From Lates calcarifer (lineage: Eukaryota > Chordata > Actinopteri > Centropomidae): DNA of 64,000 nucleotides. Both the position numbers and the translations under genes were made by a program. The stretch lies in assembly GCF_001640805.2 (NCBI RefSeq), contig NC_066837.1, positions 26,250,857 to 26,314,856 of the forward strand. Reading direction: 5' to 3'. Under the pieces are notes generated by a model. The model was given only the letters and a program-made list of their open reading frames with translations, was not told the DNA's origin and did not search any database. Positions within the stretch are counted from its first letter, which is position 1. Every line of letters begins with the position of its first letter. Below, one piece after another: positions 25,232 to 38,275 of this stretch.

Positions 25232-25989
25232 CGCTGCCTCAGAAATGTATTTAGGAACGATTTGCGATTCCATGTCACTGGGGCGAAAATCTGAATCGGC
25301 AGAATCGAGTGTTACCGCCATTGCCCTGTGGGAAGTGTAATTGTATTGGTCCCTTCTGTTTGTCATGGTGAATTCCATACAATAAGTAGTTTTTGTTAGT
25401 GTGTCCTGAGGAGTATTTTTGCAAAGTTTTTATGGGAAATTTACTGCTTTCATATTTATCATTCAGAATTTCTGTAGATTATATCCCGCGATAGTCACAG
25501 TTGAATCTGTCAAAGCACTGTCATTGACTTTAAACATGGAATAAAAGGCTGAAAAGTGACACATTAGCACTGCGCTGACACAGATTTACGCTCAAGTTCT
25601 AACCCATGCTGGGCGGTGGTCAGAAGGAAAAGGATGCTACCACTTTAAGAGATCCATGTACTCTCCCAAGCCACGCTCAATCAATTTTTGCCGGCTCCTC
25701 TGGTTAGCAGCAGTATTATGATTTTTCTTTTCAGTTGTCAGCTTTTGTTTTTACATAGTCATGCTTTCATGTTGTAGTTTTGCGTGAAACTACATGCTGC
25801 ACACGTTGACGAGTATCTTGTAGCACACTTTGCCCTTTCGAGGGTTGTCAGAGACGTTGTTTATGTTTTGTGATTACCCGCTACTCGTTTCATATGGCTA
25901 TTTTTGGAAAATGCTGTCCAGTCATCATGACTTAAAATAACAAGGACTAAGCAGGGGCGATTCTTTTTTCTTATGAAATCCACCAACAG

Positions 25990-26136
25990 ATGAGAACTAC
26001 ACTGGACTCTTTTAAGCAGCTTTGTGGGCCCGCAGAGCTCCTCTGCTACCCAGGGAGCCTGGCTTCCAGCAGCTATGCCCCATTCATCACCTGCTTTCAA
26101 TGGCCACCACCAAGCCGCCTCCAGCTAGAAGGCCAG
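25990..26136 (+). other. Exon-like segment, 49 open codons, inside GC-rich block
   Basis: A T-rich tract (gattcttttttctt) and ccaacag precede an ATG at 25990. The frame runs 49 codons to GGCCAG|GTAGGG at 26137, a good donor, and stays open to 26341. The 147-bp length is a multiple of three. The peptide (begins MRTTLDSFKQLCGPAELLCY) has no recognised domain. The polypyrimidine tract is rather distant from the AG. Since the whole neighbourhood is GC-rich, a conserved non-coding element is at least as likely. Confidence 0.15.
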
Positions 26137-27670
26137 GTAGGGTGCCGGGTGGTGCACAATGTTTGGGGGATTAGCAATCAAAGGAGTGTGGAGGCTAGGG
26201 CCCTCCATCCCGGCCCGCCATTCACTCCTAGCAGGGGAGGAGAGCTCCAGCAGCGGCCAAGGTCATCGTCTCCAGCTCGGCGGGAGGTAACTGGGAAAGA
26301 ACCCTGGGAACCAGTTGCCTGTTCTGTGCTAATCGCGGGCTAGCAGGCTAGCAGCACAGCAGGTGGCTCACCCGCCAAACATTCATCTGTTTGTGTCGCG
26401 GATAGCATGGCTGACAACAAGATAATGCCTTGCTTTTACTTTCCTCTCACTTTCGCCCGCTTCTCTCTCTTCTAGCCGTCTTTTGTTGATCTCTTTTTGC
26501 TCTGTTCCAGCTTGATTTTGTGGGATTTGGTTTTTCTTTCTTGAAGTAAACTGTATGCTGACTTAGCAGAACATTAAACTGGTACAATAGTCCTTTTAGT
26601 CTAGCATTAGTTGTCTTCACATTTTCATGGGAAGGCTGTGGGTGAGAAGTATTGGGGTGCATTGACAAAAGCCATTTGAAGATACAGAGTGAAATTCTCA
26701 AAAGTTTCTCTCAAGTTACCATGGTTTACAACAAAACTGGCAAAACTGCAGTTTCCGTTGTGACATTTTTTTTTACATAGCTGGAACATCTGAAAAACAA
26801 ACTTTTCCTGTTAGAGTTAGAGGTCCCTCATCGAATTTGCTATCGCCATCCTGAAGCACATGTGACGGAATAGTGATTGTGGCCATCTCTTTAAGCTGAT
26901 TTGGCATCCTGTGGTGCGAGACATTGAGTTGAGAACCCTGATGAGACAGATGGTTGGAGACTCACAGACTGTGCCAGAGTGGCCCATACATTCTCCAAGA
27001 TCGCAAACTGGACAGATTAGCTTAGCCTGCTAGTTCTGAGAGGGGGGAAGCAAGTAGTGAGGTAACGATGATGTAAAATGAAGCATTGTCGTTTTCCAGT
27101 CGGAGGCAAGGCAGCAACCATGCCCCGCCACCCCACCCTCCCACAAACACACCCCTGTTGGGATATTGGCAAGTTGTCATGACGACAGGGATGTTCTGCT
27201 GATGAAGTCTCGCTCAGCACTGTCCAATCAGATCGTGGAGCTACAACCGCAGCGTGAACAGGGGAGGATGCACCTATTCCAGTTGCACAATGCTGAGAAA
27301 GGACAGGCGAAACCCGGGACCACCAACGGGAAATTGGCAATCTGGGGGACGTTCTCAATGGGCCGCCATGGTTCGACAATACACAAACAGCGGGGGTCGT
27401 GGATACAAGGGTTGCCAGGTAGGGGGTCTCCATCATGTCTGATGCTGTTTGAGCCGCGATTCTTTGCTGCTATCAATATAAAGTATGAATGCATTATTTA
27501 TTTTCACTGTTGGCGTGCTGTTATTGAAGACTGCCATTAATACCGCTTATATGATGTTTCGGGACGTTGGTCGCAGCTATTGGACTGCTCCAGGTGCACT
27601 TTACCAAATTGGCAAATCACTCCTGCAGGTGGTTTTTGCAAATGTGCATCAGGCACAAGAACCATGACAA

Positions 27671-29999
27671 AAAGCAAAGGACATTTTTGAAAAGGGGGTA
27701 AATGTCATGTGGTATTAACTTTAATGCAGTTTTGTATTCATTTCACTGCGGGATGTGGACCAAGAGCAGAGGGGGCTAATATGCAGAAACTGCAGGTAGC
27801 AAAGTGAACGAAAAACTCTCCTAGTGTTAGTTTGATCAGGCCTTTTATTCCAAACCCTGGGGAGGATTTTTCTTTTCATTTTGCTGCTGGCTGACCAAAG
27901 GAGAAGCCGGGGCTGTGTTTAGCTCTATGAAAGATGGAGGGCTTGGTGGGGGCGCACTCTGGTTTTTTTCCAAGCACTGCAGGTAGCCATTACGGCCAGC
28001 GTCCTCTTAAGCTTATTATTACAACCTAGTGAATTGTAGCTGTCTACAATTTTTATTATTTTTTTCAGATGCTGGCCTTATATGATCATCATCATCATGA
28101 GATGATTATGATTTGCATTTATTTCCTTTAGCTGTTCATTTCAGGAAAAAAAAAAACCTACCACCTCCTTACCCCTCCCTTGCACAGCTCCAGTCCCTCT
28201 ATCATGGGGTCTCTGTGGGACACCATTCGACAAGCTGACCCCCAATCGTGGTTGGTTTGACTCTTCAAACTTGAGAATCAAATGTAGTTTGTCAGCATGG
28301 CAAAAACCACCTTTATTAGCTCCTGGCTGGATATCAGCATATTTTTCTTTTTGAAATGTTCTCTTTAGTTGGACATTTTTCAAATGATGGCTCCACAGTG
28401 AGAGGATCGGTCCAGCAGGATGGCTTGGTCATTGTGTTGAAAAGACTGGTAAAGCACTGATTCAGTTCTATTTAATAATGTAAAACAGGAGGGATATTTT
28501 TTTTTATCTAGAAAATGTTACTTAAGTTTTTTTGTGTTGTTATTTTTTTAAAGTGTTTTTGGATTATTTAGATTGCAGATTATTAGTTTCACACTTGTAT
28601 ATGTGGTGAGTGTGGGCCTTACTGGGCACAAGTCACAAAATATTTTATGCACTGCTGGTTAATTTGTTGCCATGTATAGATATTTTAACCACTAACAATG
28701 GGATATGATGACAAATAATATTTATCAATAATGGGCTATACTACATGGGTGTATCAGGTCAGTCCTGTTTTCAGAATAAAGTTCAAAAGCCCCCATTTCT
28801 GATTACACACTGAAGGTAAAATTCTGAGTATGAAACTTGGCCCTAGTCTGAATGATACCAAGCTTAAAATAAGACACAGACAGGCAGTCATTTTTTCTTC
28901 CACATCAGCATTTTTAGTCCAACCTAACTGAGTGAAACATACTCTCACCTTACATGAAAGAAGTCTTAATGAGGGCTGGTCAGCCAGTTTGATGAGATAT
29001 TAAAACCATTTGGCAGGAGCAGATACTGTGTGTTTCAGCTTAATAATGGGAAACTGGATTTGGGCAAAGATGCCAAAAGCAGCTCATCTCTACAAGCTGA
29101 TTGCTGGACTATTATATCATTTGTGATGGCAATCAGCATTGCCCAGGGCAGTGTAAAAACATGTTTTACTTGTTTAACCTTCATGCAACCCCAAGTCAAC
29201 TACAATCCAAGCTAATGGAAGGTAAAATGGAAATAGTGGGATCAACTGCTGATTGTGATATTGAGAATTAACTCAGGCAAAGACTCAAAAGTTTTATTAA
29301 GTTTTTTTTTTCTTTAACATAGTTTACCAGACTTTGATGGCATTGTTATTGTTTTAACGGACTATATACATTTTAAATATATGTTTGGGGCTGAATTGTG
29401 TACTATATATTTATTAATCTGTGCTTAACATCATCTCCCATCATGAGCCTCACTTCATGCATTAAAGCATCCCAGTGGGTGTGGATATCATTTTGCTCAA
29501 GAAATGGTAATTTACATGTGAAACCAGCTAAACCAGTGAAAAGTTGCTAATTCACAGTCACTTCATAGTTGGAGGGAAGGGGTTTTCCCACTGCTTTGAA
29601 ACTGCACGCCACAAATGTTCTGGAGAGTTTGTGGACAATGATGTCAGATTGTTGGAGGGCGAGAGGGTTTGTAGCAGGAAAACCGCTGAAGTGAGATGAT
29701 TGCTGTTCTTGTGATGGAGATTAGTAACATTTTGGTGACTGGGGTCACATGTGGTGAGCTCTGCACCATCCTGTTTACATTCTGACCTTGAGGCTTGGGG
29801 AGATGTTAACAGCATTGTGTTGAGTGTGAATGGTGAGCACAATTTGAAAAATCAAAGACATGTTGATATGCAGAATTAGTCCTTTCTTTAAAAAGTCATT
29901 GGTATTAATTTGATTCTTGTTTTTGTGTTTACAAGTATTTTTTTTTCCAAAGATCCAAAGTGTTGTAAGAGCTGGCTTGATTAAGATGTCAAAGGAGCC
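27671..29999. other. Gene-free DNA
   Basis: AT-rich unique sequence with an ATC run (28082-28098) and an octamer on the minus strand at 28111. Nothing else was seen. Confidence 0.6.
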
Positions 30000-30500
30000 A
30001 CAAAGGCCCTTGGGAAACCCAATGCAACCTGCTTGGAATTCATTTATGGCATTATGTGATCAACTGCTGCTGTGCTCCAGATAAATCACAATTTGAAACA
30101 TCCTAAGAAAGAAGGATAATAGACTGATGTTCCATGGGCTGAAATCAATCACTGGAGACACATGTGTCAGTAAATGTCATCTTGAGGTTGATTGGACCAC
30201 CCAGAGGTTGCCCATTAAAAGCCATGCGGTTTCCATTGAAGAAGTTTCAGGGTTGCACCCCAAAGGCCGTTCCCCCTGCCCACCAACCCCACAGATCCGT
30301 GGCCTGTGATCTATGACTGGGGTCCCCTTCCGCAAATTAGTGTGTTTAAAAAGAACCCGAGCATGGACGAAAGGGAAACAAGGCCCCCAGACTGCTCCGG
30401 AGAAAAATGTCATTCCTAAACAGTTAGCCTGCATTCCTCCCCAAGAAGGAACCAGAGGGAGAACAAACCATCCGATGACAGTCATACAGCAGACACTCCA
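30000..30500. other. Possible conserved non-coding block
   Basis: Complex GC-richer sequence (gcaccccaaaggccgttcccc; acagatccgtggcctgtgatc; gcattcctccccaagaagg) with short frames on both strands and no splice support. It ends just before a 12-G run. Confidence 0.22.
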
Positions 30501-30552
30501 TGTCTCACTCAGGCCCTGGGCTGGAAATGTCTATGATGACCATGTGAAGATT

Positions 30553-30564
30553 GGGGGGGGGGGG
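30553..30564 (+). repeat. Poly-G, 12 bases
   Basis: An uninterrupted G run, rare in vertebrate DNA and prone to slippage and sequencing error. It is potentially G-quadruplex-prone between molecules. Confidence 0.9.
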
Positions 30565-33139
30565 CAGTTGCTGTGAATTAATTGCCCATCACTTGTCAGT
30601 GCAGTGTTGAAAAACTAGTACTGTGCAACTGTCTCTGTGAGAAGCTGTCAGCCAAGGACAATGAATGCATCCAATTTCTTCCCCACCTTCCTACATCTGA
30701 TTTAATAGAGAAAGACATGGACCACAGACAGAGCTGTGAGAGAGCGCACAGCAGCAATGTGGTCAGGTTGTAAACACACAGACATGAAGAGGAAGAGCGA
30801 GATTACAAACAGGTTTGATCTCCTTGGGGCTGTCCAGACCGGCTGACAGGGGAGGAGGGGAAATGGGAGGAAGGCGGAGGAGTGGTGATTTTGGCTCCTT
30901 TTATTCACTCCTCACCCATCTACTACCCCTCTCTCTTGCCAGCAGCGTTGTCATTTGGGCTGTCCGGATACAACTGAAAGTCCGGCATTGATAGAAGCGC
31001 TACAATGAAGCAAGAGACAGACAGACAGGCAGACAAATGCACCTGGAGGCTGAGGTCTTGGAAAACAGCTGAGACCCACCAATTTGTTAACAGCACAATT
31101 TTCAATAGAGTCATAACGTAACCTACCCCCCCCCGCCCCGAAATCTCAATCTCCCTCTGTGTTGTCTCTCTCCCATTGTTCATTATTTTAAAGGCACTGA
31201 AATAGAAGCTAAACTAATTTCTTCATCCAGAATGGTCAAAGGAGAGCCCAAACTATCTTTAATGCCAAACAAATCAAATTGAATTCCTTATTATCATTTC
31301 TTTTTTCAAATGAATCAAAAGCTTGTTTTAATTCCAGTGAAATTGAGTTCCATTTATCTTTATCCAGTTGTAATATTACTCTCTTTGTTCATATCCTATT
31401 GGTCTAGGAACAAGTAGGGATAGGCAGATCATGAGATAATGATGCTGGTCCTTTCTTCCAGTGATGAGGCCCAGTGTGAGGATGACACGGTCTAAAGATG
31501 AAGCACCGTCCTCCTCAGCCAATTTAGACAGGAGAATTAAAGGTCTTGCATAGCTAGAAAGTGAAACACGTCCTTCAAGTTAATGTGTGACATCTTATAT
31601 CATTTGTGGCTAAAAGGCAGATGTCTCTTATTAAAAAAAAAGAGTAACTGTACATCTGCAGGATAAATGTGACCAGTGACTTAATTCTCATCTCCTTTAA
31701 ATAATTGGTGTGTAAAAAAAAAGGGGGATTTGCAGTGTGGTTTAAATCCATTCTCATTATTTTTTGGAATTAAGCTACACAACAACTTTAATGATTTACC
31801 CATGTTTCAGTTCCCTACATCATATTTATCACTGTAGATGAATCTTATTGCTCTTTAACCTTCTAATTGTTTGAATATTTAATGATTCCAATTCACAGAT
31901 TCCCAACACACATGCAAGGCACCAGCAGCTTCAAAATTTGCTTGTACATGTAGTGTAGTGCTAGTTGTATTGGCAAATGTTCAGATGATAAAATATATGT
32001 CTCCATTTTAATTAGGTCCCTAGATAGTAGACACTAAAACTAATAGTAGGTGTGATAGCATCATGCCAAATGCCTTCCTATAATATAATTAAGGATATGT
32101 TACTGTACGATTTGTGTGCCATCTGTATGTGTTATACATGCAGCCACTGTAGTGAAGGCAAATCTGGTTCTCATAAAAAAAAATCTGAGCCCATCATGGG
32201 TTTATGTATGTAAACAACCATGATGGATCTCCAAAGACAGAGCAGAAGGAAATGACAAATGATAATGTCCTGCCAGTCAGTGCAGACACACAGACCCAGA
32301 GAAAAAACACACATAACACTCACACTTGGGCATGCACATGCACACATCAAATGGAGCTGGAACATCTGTCAGACACTGGACCAGTGGTTTAGTTAAAAGA
32401 TGAGGAGGGGTCTGGTGAACGCTCTGCTATTCATTTATCTCGCATTGCTGCCCATTGGTTTTAATTATGGTTGGCTCTTTCAAGTTAGAAATAGGCATGC
32501 TTCAAAAACAGAGCTGGCCTTTTTGTGTTTTACCATTGTTTCTGTGGGACTTTGTGCATGGGTGCGAGGGTATATGTGTGTGTGAAATCTTTCTGTCAGT
32601 CATTCTCCCTCCCTGTTCATCCATCTGTCTATTTGCATGTCTACACTTTTTGTAATTGATGAGCATTTCTCTGCGTGTATGTGTGAGCACATTAGTGCAT
32701 GTTTTGCCATGTATGTGTGGAATTGGTCTGCCTTATTTTCTCAGCACAGCTGCAATAGGACTGCATTGATGTGTAACCCAAGCCGGCACTTTAAAGGGCG
32801 AGAGGCCTGGACAGACGTGGTCTTGCTAGTATACCAGATGGGGCTTTATGATGAAAAGAGCATAATCCCCATCCAGGCATCACTTCCATCACTTGTGCAC
32901 TACAAAGCCATTCACAGCTTTTTTTTATTGCAAGAAATAATCTCTTTTTTTCCACAGTCCCAAACAGAGAACCATTTTTTAAAGTTTCTCTCCTCCTTCT
33001 CTTGCTTTCTATCTTTATCTTCTCCATCTCACATCTCTCTGTTTCTCCATCCCTCCATATCTCCCTCATCTCTCTCTTTGACCCCCCCACACCCACCCAC
33101 TCCCCCTTTGCTCTTGAAGACTTGCAAATGTGGCATTAG
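30565..33139. other. Gene-free DNA
   Basis: Unique sequence with A runs near 31630 and 31715. The 168-codon frame at 32637-33143 is the longest in the window, but it ends in a Ser/Pro/Leu translation of a CT-rich tract and has no domain. Confidence 0.6.
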
Positions 33140-33480
33140 CTAATATTCAGAGAGCCAGGCAAGCGATCCCTTTTTATCCGCCAGGGTCCTACTGATTGAG
33201 CTACAGTGTGTGCATTGGAAATGAGTGCTGCGCAGGGGCTGGCAAAGTGAACGCCTCTGATTGGTATTCAATATACATGTCACTGCAGGACATGCTAGTT
33301 TAGGGCTATGGGTTTACGCTCTCTCTCCCTCTTGCTGTGTGTATCTATGTCTCCCTCTCTCTTCCCTTCCTAATTCCAACCATTGAAAATGCCTCTCTTT
33401 GCCACTGTCACTTGAAAAGAAGACAGCAAATTGGACACAGGGGCAATTAATAGGCTGGGCCAGGCTTACTGTAAAAGTAG
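33140..33480. other. Possible conserved non-coding block
   Basis: Two unique patches (33150-33300 and 33420-33475) flank CT-rich DNA. The sequence includes 'ccgccagggtcctactgattgagctac' and 'ggcaattaataggctgggcc'. There is no usable open frame. Confidence 0.2.
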
Positions 33481-33702
33481 TTGACATATTTTTCCATTTT
33501 TGTTGTATTAAGTAGCATAGGCTTCAAGGCAGTCCACTACATTTAGATGTATCCCCTCCCCTCAGTGCTTGGCAAAGTGTTACAGTGGACTTTATAGAAA
33601 ACAGGCCTGTCTCTTTCTCATTCTGGAAGCTTTATTGGACAATGTAAGACAAAATGTAGGTCTTGCTCCAATTTCCCTTTTCTCTTCCCATCGTATATAG
33701 TG

Positions 33703-33723
33703 CATATATGTATATATATATAT
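33703..33723 (+). repeat. (TA)n tract
   Basis: catatatgtatatatatata. Confidence 0.8.
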
Positions 33724-34536
33724 CTCATTATTTCAGTGGTAAATATATTCATCAAACATAATAATTGTTATTCACATAGCACACTTTTGCACATATCTCC
33801 ATTATATAGTTTTTGTGCAAGTGTTTGCAGTGTCTATCTGTCTGAGTCTCTGAAACCCCCACCCTTTAAACTAAGTGATTCTGTTTTTTCTTTGTTGCTG
33901 TTGTTGTTTTTTTTATCGTTAAGCACATACAGAAGGTCCTCCCTCATTCTTTCAGCTGCCTGTTTTCCTCGTTCCACGAGTTTCACTGTGGACACGAGGG
34001 GAATGGAGGATTTCTTTTCTGTCTTAGACTTACATCACACTTGCAGAATATGTCAGGGATTGGACTTGCATTTACATGAGGTGTAGCCTGCATGAAAACT
34101 GACATGGCAGAAGTGGTACGTGGCTTAAGTTAGCTGTGATATCCTCACTGGGACTGGGCAGTGACGTACAGTAGAGCACCTGTGTGTCAGTGGCGGATTT
34201 GCTACTGTGATTTCAAGGAAACGGTAATAACAGAGAGAGGCAAGCGGGGAAGGTAACAGTCATATACAAATACTGTCTGTATATTTTTTTTAATATTTCA
34301 AAGCATCCAAATAAATACCAAATAGTAAACATGAATGAAGCATGCCCATCTAACCTGTGTTTGGTCATAGTACATCAGAAAAGTAGTTTATGAGAAGACT
34401 TAATGTGAGGGGATATTTATGTGATGAGAGCACACTGCGTCTTAGTTTTGTGGGCCAGCAGACTGTTGAGCACATGGATCTGTTTCCAGTTCAAACTTCC
34501 TCTTGTACTTTCCCTTTAGGAGAGAGAAAAAGAGTG

Positions 34537-34559
34537 GGGTGGTGGTGGTGGTGGTGGTG
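34537..34559 (+). repeat. (GGT)n trinucleotide repeat
   Basis: Seven units. The same trinucleotide on the other strand, (CAC)n, occurs at 44234. The poly-Val frame over it is an artefact. Confidence 0.9.
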
Positions 34560-34879
34560 AGTCAATACTCCACTCCAGCCCAAGACACAATCACTCCTCT
34601 CCTGCTGAAATCTAAGGGCCTATCTGTTGGTTCCTTCTTGTGGGCCTCGTTCCAGGTTTGCCTTGGCTCTCTTCCAGGTGTGGGAAGTGAAGTGTAAACA
34701 GTTTACAGATCTGCTGTGGCTAGGGAGGGCCAAGGGCTTTAGCTGGGAGGAATGTAACCTGAACACCACTTCACAGGGAGGCAGTGCTGCGAGATGGAGC
34801 ATTCATGCATATTGTGTCAGGGCCTGACAGGAAACTGACCCAGCAGTTCAAGGGAGAACTGGCTGGTGAGAATGCTTGC

Positions 34880-34887
34880 TGACGTCA
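34880..34887. promoter_or_regulatory. Full CRE palindrome TGACGTCA
   Basis: An exact cAMP-response element (CREB/ATF site) lies within a GC-richer segment (34820-34930). No promoter or transcript is evident nearby, so an enhancer or chance site is possible. Confidence 0.35.
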
Positions 34888-35616
34888 GTGATCATGTGGG
34901 GGGTTTCTGGCAGAGGTAAAGAGGCCACTTGGCTTTTGCCCTGTGAGCTATCACTGCGGATACTTTACAGGTGATTATTGCAGGTTTTTAATCCGACACT
35001 TAAGCGTGAATAGGTGGGGTGTAGATTTGCTATCGTCATACGTTTTGCCATGCTAGAATTTTTTTTTACTGGAGTGGGTTTAAGTAACTTTGGAAATTCA
35101 AAGACACACAGAAATATCTCATCCATTCGACTGAAATTGGCAACAGTGTCATTGGATTCATGTCATAGATAGCAGCATTCAGGATTCACATTTCAGGATT
35201 TCTGGCTTTTATAGACATTTTTTCTTTTGCTGTTTTTCATGGATGTAGCTAGGCAGACATCAGCATTCTTAATCCTGTATACAAAGGTCTGATTGGTTGA
35301 CCGTTTCTCCACCTGGCTGAAAAACCATCAGTAAGTACAACACGAGACCTACATAAATTGCTAAACAAATCAGAGGTGTAGGTGGCTAGTTCAGAGGTCT
35401 GGAATCAGGCTAGGTTAGCGGTGTTAGCAAAGGTAAAGGTGTAGCTGCATGGCCAGGAAATATTATGCATAATAATAAAACTGCAGTTTCATTTGAATGT
35501 GACTTATTCAAATGGGAGTTTGCATTTGCGCGTACATCAAAAAACACATTAAAATAGTGACTATATGTTCCGTCCCAAGATGGTCATATCACCTGTATTC
35601 ATGAGCTGCATGCAGT

Positions 35617-35618
<2 letters not shown>

Positions 35619-35649
<31 letters not shown>
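35619..35649 (+). repeat. (AC)n microsatellite
   Basis: Fifteen uninterrupted AC units. Confidence 0.95.
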
Positions 35650-35650
<1 letters not shown>

Positions 35651-36440
35651 CAGTGGTGTGCTAAGAATTATGCATGTTTAAAATCACCTGGTGTCACATG
35701 ATGTGGATATGCTGTTTCTGTTGTCTGAGAATGAGTGCAGCTGAGCCTGCTGTTGCTGTAGCACTAAAACTCTGTGCAGGAAAATGAGGTGCTGGCAACA
35801 AAGAGCTTTGAGGAAGTAGACACGTATCTCCAAGGACACATACCACCCAGCAGATCAAAGGACCTAGAGGACGTGTTTGATGGGGAAACCACACTGGTTT
35901 TCAAAGCATTGTAGTCCTGCATCTCACTTGCCCACCAAGGCCCATGATAGAAATTCTAATACATCTGCCTGTCAGTTAATTGAAGCCCCATTCTCTCCCT
36001 TGGGGCACAGCAGGCTAGTCTTTAGAGAGCATCTTTGTCCTTCTGCATACTCGTCATTAATTACTGTTCCTCAATCACCTCCTCAATAACACTGTTTATT
36101 GTTTGAGTGTGTTTTTGTGTGTTGTCACCCATCTCTTGTCTTGGGAGAAGACAGTGATGTTTGACAGAGAAAAAGATCACAGCTATCCACATATTCACTC
36201 ATATCGTATCAGCCTACCTTTGGGGATGTTATGTGTTGGCTGAGAGATGTTTGGTTGTCAGTGTTGTTGCATTTGATCATGGGGGGAGGATTCAGAGTCA
36301 GTATCTTTGTTAGTCTGCATAACAACAGAATATATGGTAGAGGACATGAGAAGGGCATGAGAGGAGATTCAGCTTGATATCTGAAAATGATTGTATCTGG
36401 CAAAGCAGAATCATTGTATATTTTACTGTAGATGGATGAG

Positions 36441-36491
36441 TTTATATATATAGATAGATATATGTACAAACACACCCGCACACACACACAC
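36441..36491 (+). repeat. Composite TA/GATA/CA microsatellite
   Basis: tatatatatagatagatatat followed after a few bases by interrupted CA units. Confidence 0.85.
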
Positions 36492-37330
36492 TTACAGAGC
36501 AGTCTTGTTACTCCAGAGACATGTCCCTTCACCAAAGACAGGCAGTCTTCCAGACAGACAGGAAGTCAGCCCTGTCTGTGTGTGAAGTTCTCAGAGAGGA
36601 GGAAGTTGATGAGCTACGGCAGCCAATCTGAGCACAGCCATGTTTCTACATATGGCAGATGTGGTGTGCAGTGTAAAGTATACATTTGATCTCTGCAAAA
36701 ATATACACAGCTCAGCATATCATGCCTGTATCAGAGGTATCTTGTCTGGAATTGTATCTGACATGCACAAACCCATGTATGTTTTCTAGCTTAAAGTGCC
36801 TGTTTAGCAAGTGAGGGGGATGATGATGCATTCTGCTGACAATCCTGACAATTTTTTCTTAAAACCCTGACAAATGGTATTAAGTTGCAATGATATCATA
36901 GCACGTCTGCAGCTGTGTCAGTCTGGAGTACTCGCCAGGTCCTCTGTGGATGTGTATGATACTCCAGTAATAGACACTGGCTTTTGTTTGGGGTCCAAAG
37001 AGCACTTCGAACTCTCAAACAGATCACCTCCCTCACTGTGGTTCATTGCCATGCTGCAAAGCGTTTCTATAGTTTTCCACTCTGCCTCTGTGACCTCCTA
37101 TCTCCAGACCAAATGACCAGTTAGGACATTGAAAGGGAAATTGCATGCATTCCTCCATAATCGTAAGAGGTATTTACATATGCTCTCTAAATAATTATGT
37201 GGTCCAGCCGGGAGCATCCAATGAATTTTTCACAAAAGCACTTTCTGCTATTTACATTCCTAAAATGTAATGTGGTTTACTTATGCAGCTGGACGGCCCA
37301 AATCAAAGCATTCATTCCAAGTGCAGGCAG

Positions 37331-37347
37331 AAAGAGAGAGTGAGAGA

Positions 37348-37404
<57 letters not shown>
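37331..37404 (+). repeat. Long (GA)n microsatellite
   Basis: About 74 bases with two minor interruptions. The Arg-Glu repeat frames across it are not genes. Confidence 0.95.
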
Positions 37405-37407
<3 letters not shown>

Positions 37408-37729
37408 AGGGGGGCTGAGGAGAAAAAGTTCAAAGCATGCGAGGTCAAGCTTGAGGGTCACTCTCTCAGTGCCTTTTCACTGCCTGCGTGAATACATAAC
37501 CGGCAATTGACTTTCTAATCGGGAGGGGCCTCATAAAATATGCAGTTTAATAATAACGATTATCATGGGTCCTTTTTTGTTTCCATCCTGTGTTATAGTC
37601 TAGAAGCATCTAAAGTGACCTGTGTATTAAATAATGATGATGCCACTGCCTGCTTCCTGTTGGCTCCATGTTTTGCCTCTGAAACTCAAAATGACAGCCA
37701 ACCATTTCCCTCTACCCCTCAATCATAAG

Positions 37730-37980
37730 AGACCTTCCCTGCTGGATTTTCCTCTGATTGGATCAAAGCTTTGACCTGTGTTGCCAGGTGACCTTTCCTG
37801 ATCCCACTGGTGCCTCCAGAGTAGGGACCCTTGCAGGGGCACCTGGGAATTATCTTGACGGTGGCGTATTCGGCATCTGTCACAGAGCCCTTGTCTGTTT
37901 GATGTCACCCCTGACACTGGCCTCTGTAGCGATCGCCAGGGAGATCTGACGCCCTTGCTGGGCTGTGAATAATAGAATAT
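37730..37980. other. Possible conserved non-coding block
   Basis: A G+C-rich island with 'gttgccaggtgacc' (RFX half-site plus nuclear-receptor-like half-site) and 'gtagcgatcgccagggagatc'. Frames of 62-64 codons exist on both strands without recognised motifs. It lies 100 bp upstream of the exon-like segment at 38080. Confidence 0.25.
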
Positions 37981-38079
37981 ATCTACCTGTCTTCAACCAC
38001 TGTTGTCACCTGTGCGCCCTATGATGAAATGTTCCCTTGCTTACCTTCAGGGGTGATGTGTTCTTCCTGTCTGTTCCAG

Positions 38080-38275
38080 GATACAAAGTGAGGCGACGGT
38101 GGCCAGCCATGGGAAAGAGCTGTCGGCAAGGTGGCTCAGCTGGCAGTGCCCAAGGCTCCCATGGGACTGAGAGCTGCCTGAAGTGGAGAGTCAAGGATGC
38201 TGAGGGATGACAAGGGACAGCTGGAGAAGCAGAGGACTCTTCACTCCAAGCAGACACAATGGACCATAGTCAACA
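38080..38275 (+). other. Exon-like segment, probably non-coding if real
   Basis: The preceding tgtgttcttcctgtctgttccag is a very good splice acceptor. The next 196 bases are G+C-rich against an AT-rich background and end at AACA|GTGAGA. No frame is open throughout: frame 1 stops at once, frame 2 after 28 codons and frame 3 after 42. It could therefore be an untranslated or lncRNA exon, a terminal coding exon, or not an exon. Confidence 0.15.

Larger units (their letters stand above)
24930..27670. other. GC-rich multi-part block, probable regulatory cluster
   Basis: Several unique GC-rich segments (24940-25170, 25600-25700, 25990-26345, 26820-27030, 27160-27470, 27540-27660) alternate with AT-rich spacers. 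They carry more CpG than the window average, a CTCF-like site and one exon-like piece. Overlapping frames of up to 139 codons on both strands show no recognisable protein. This pattern is what clustered conserved enhancers look like in vertebrate gene deserts. Confidence 0.3.
34970..37269. other. Gene-free DNA
   Basis: Apart from the AC and TA/GATA/CA microsatellites, only unique AT-rich sequence with short frames is present. Confidence 0.6.

Noticed and set aside
27017..27436. 139-codon minus-strand frame opposite 124-codon plus-strand frame
   Set aside because: Open frames on both strands reflect GC-rich composition of the block. Neither resembles a known protein.
32637..33143. Longest open frame, 168 codons, plus strand
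   Set aside because: The C-terminal third is a translated CT/CA-rich tract, and it shows no domain, no Kozak or splice evidence and no recognised relative.
33158..33215. tRNA-like A-box on the minus strand (tagctcaatcagtagg)
   Set aside because: No B-box at the right distance and no cloverleaf could be drawn. A match to part of one box is not a tRNA or SINE.
37270..37510. Arg/Glu-repeat open frames
   Set aside because: Direct translation of the (GA)n microsatellite.
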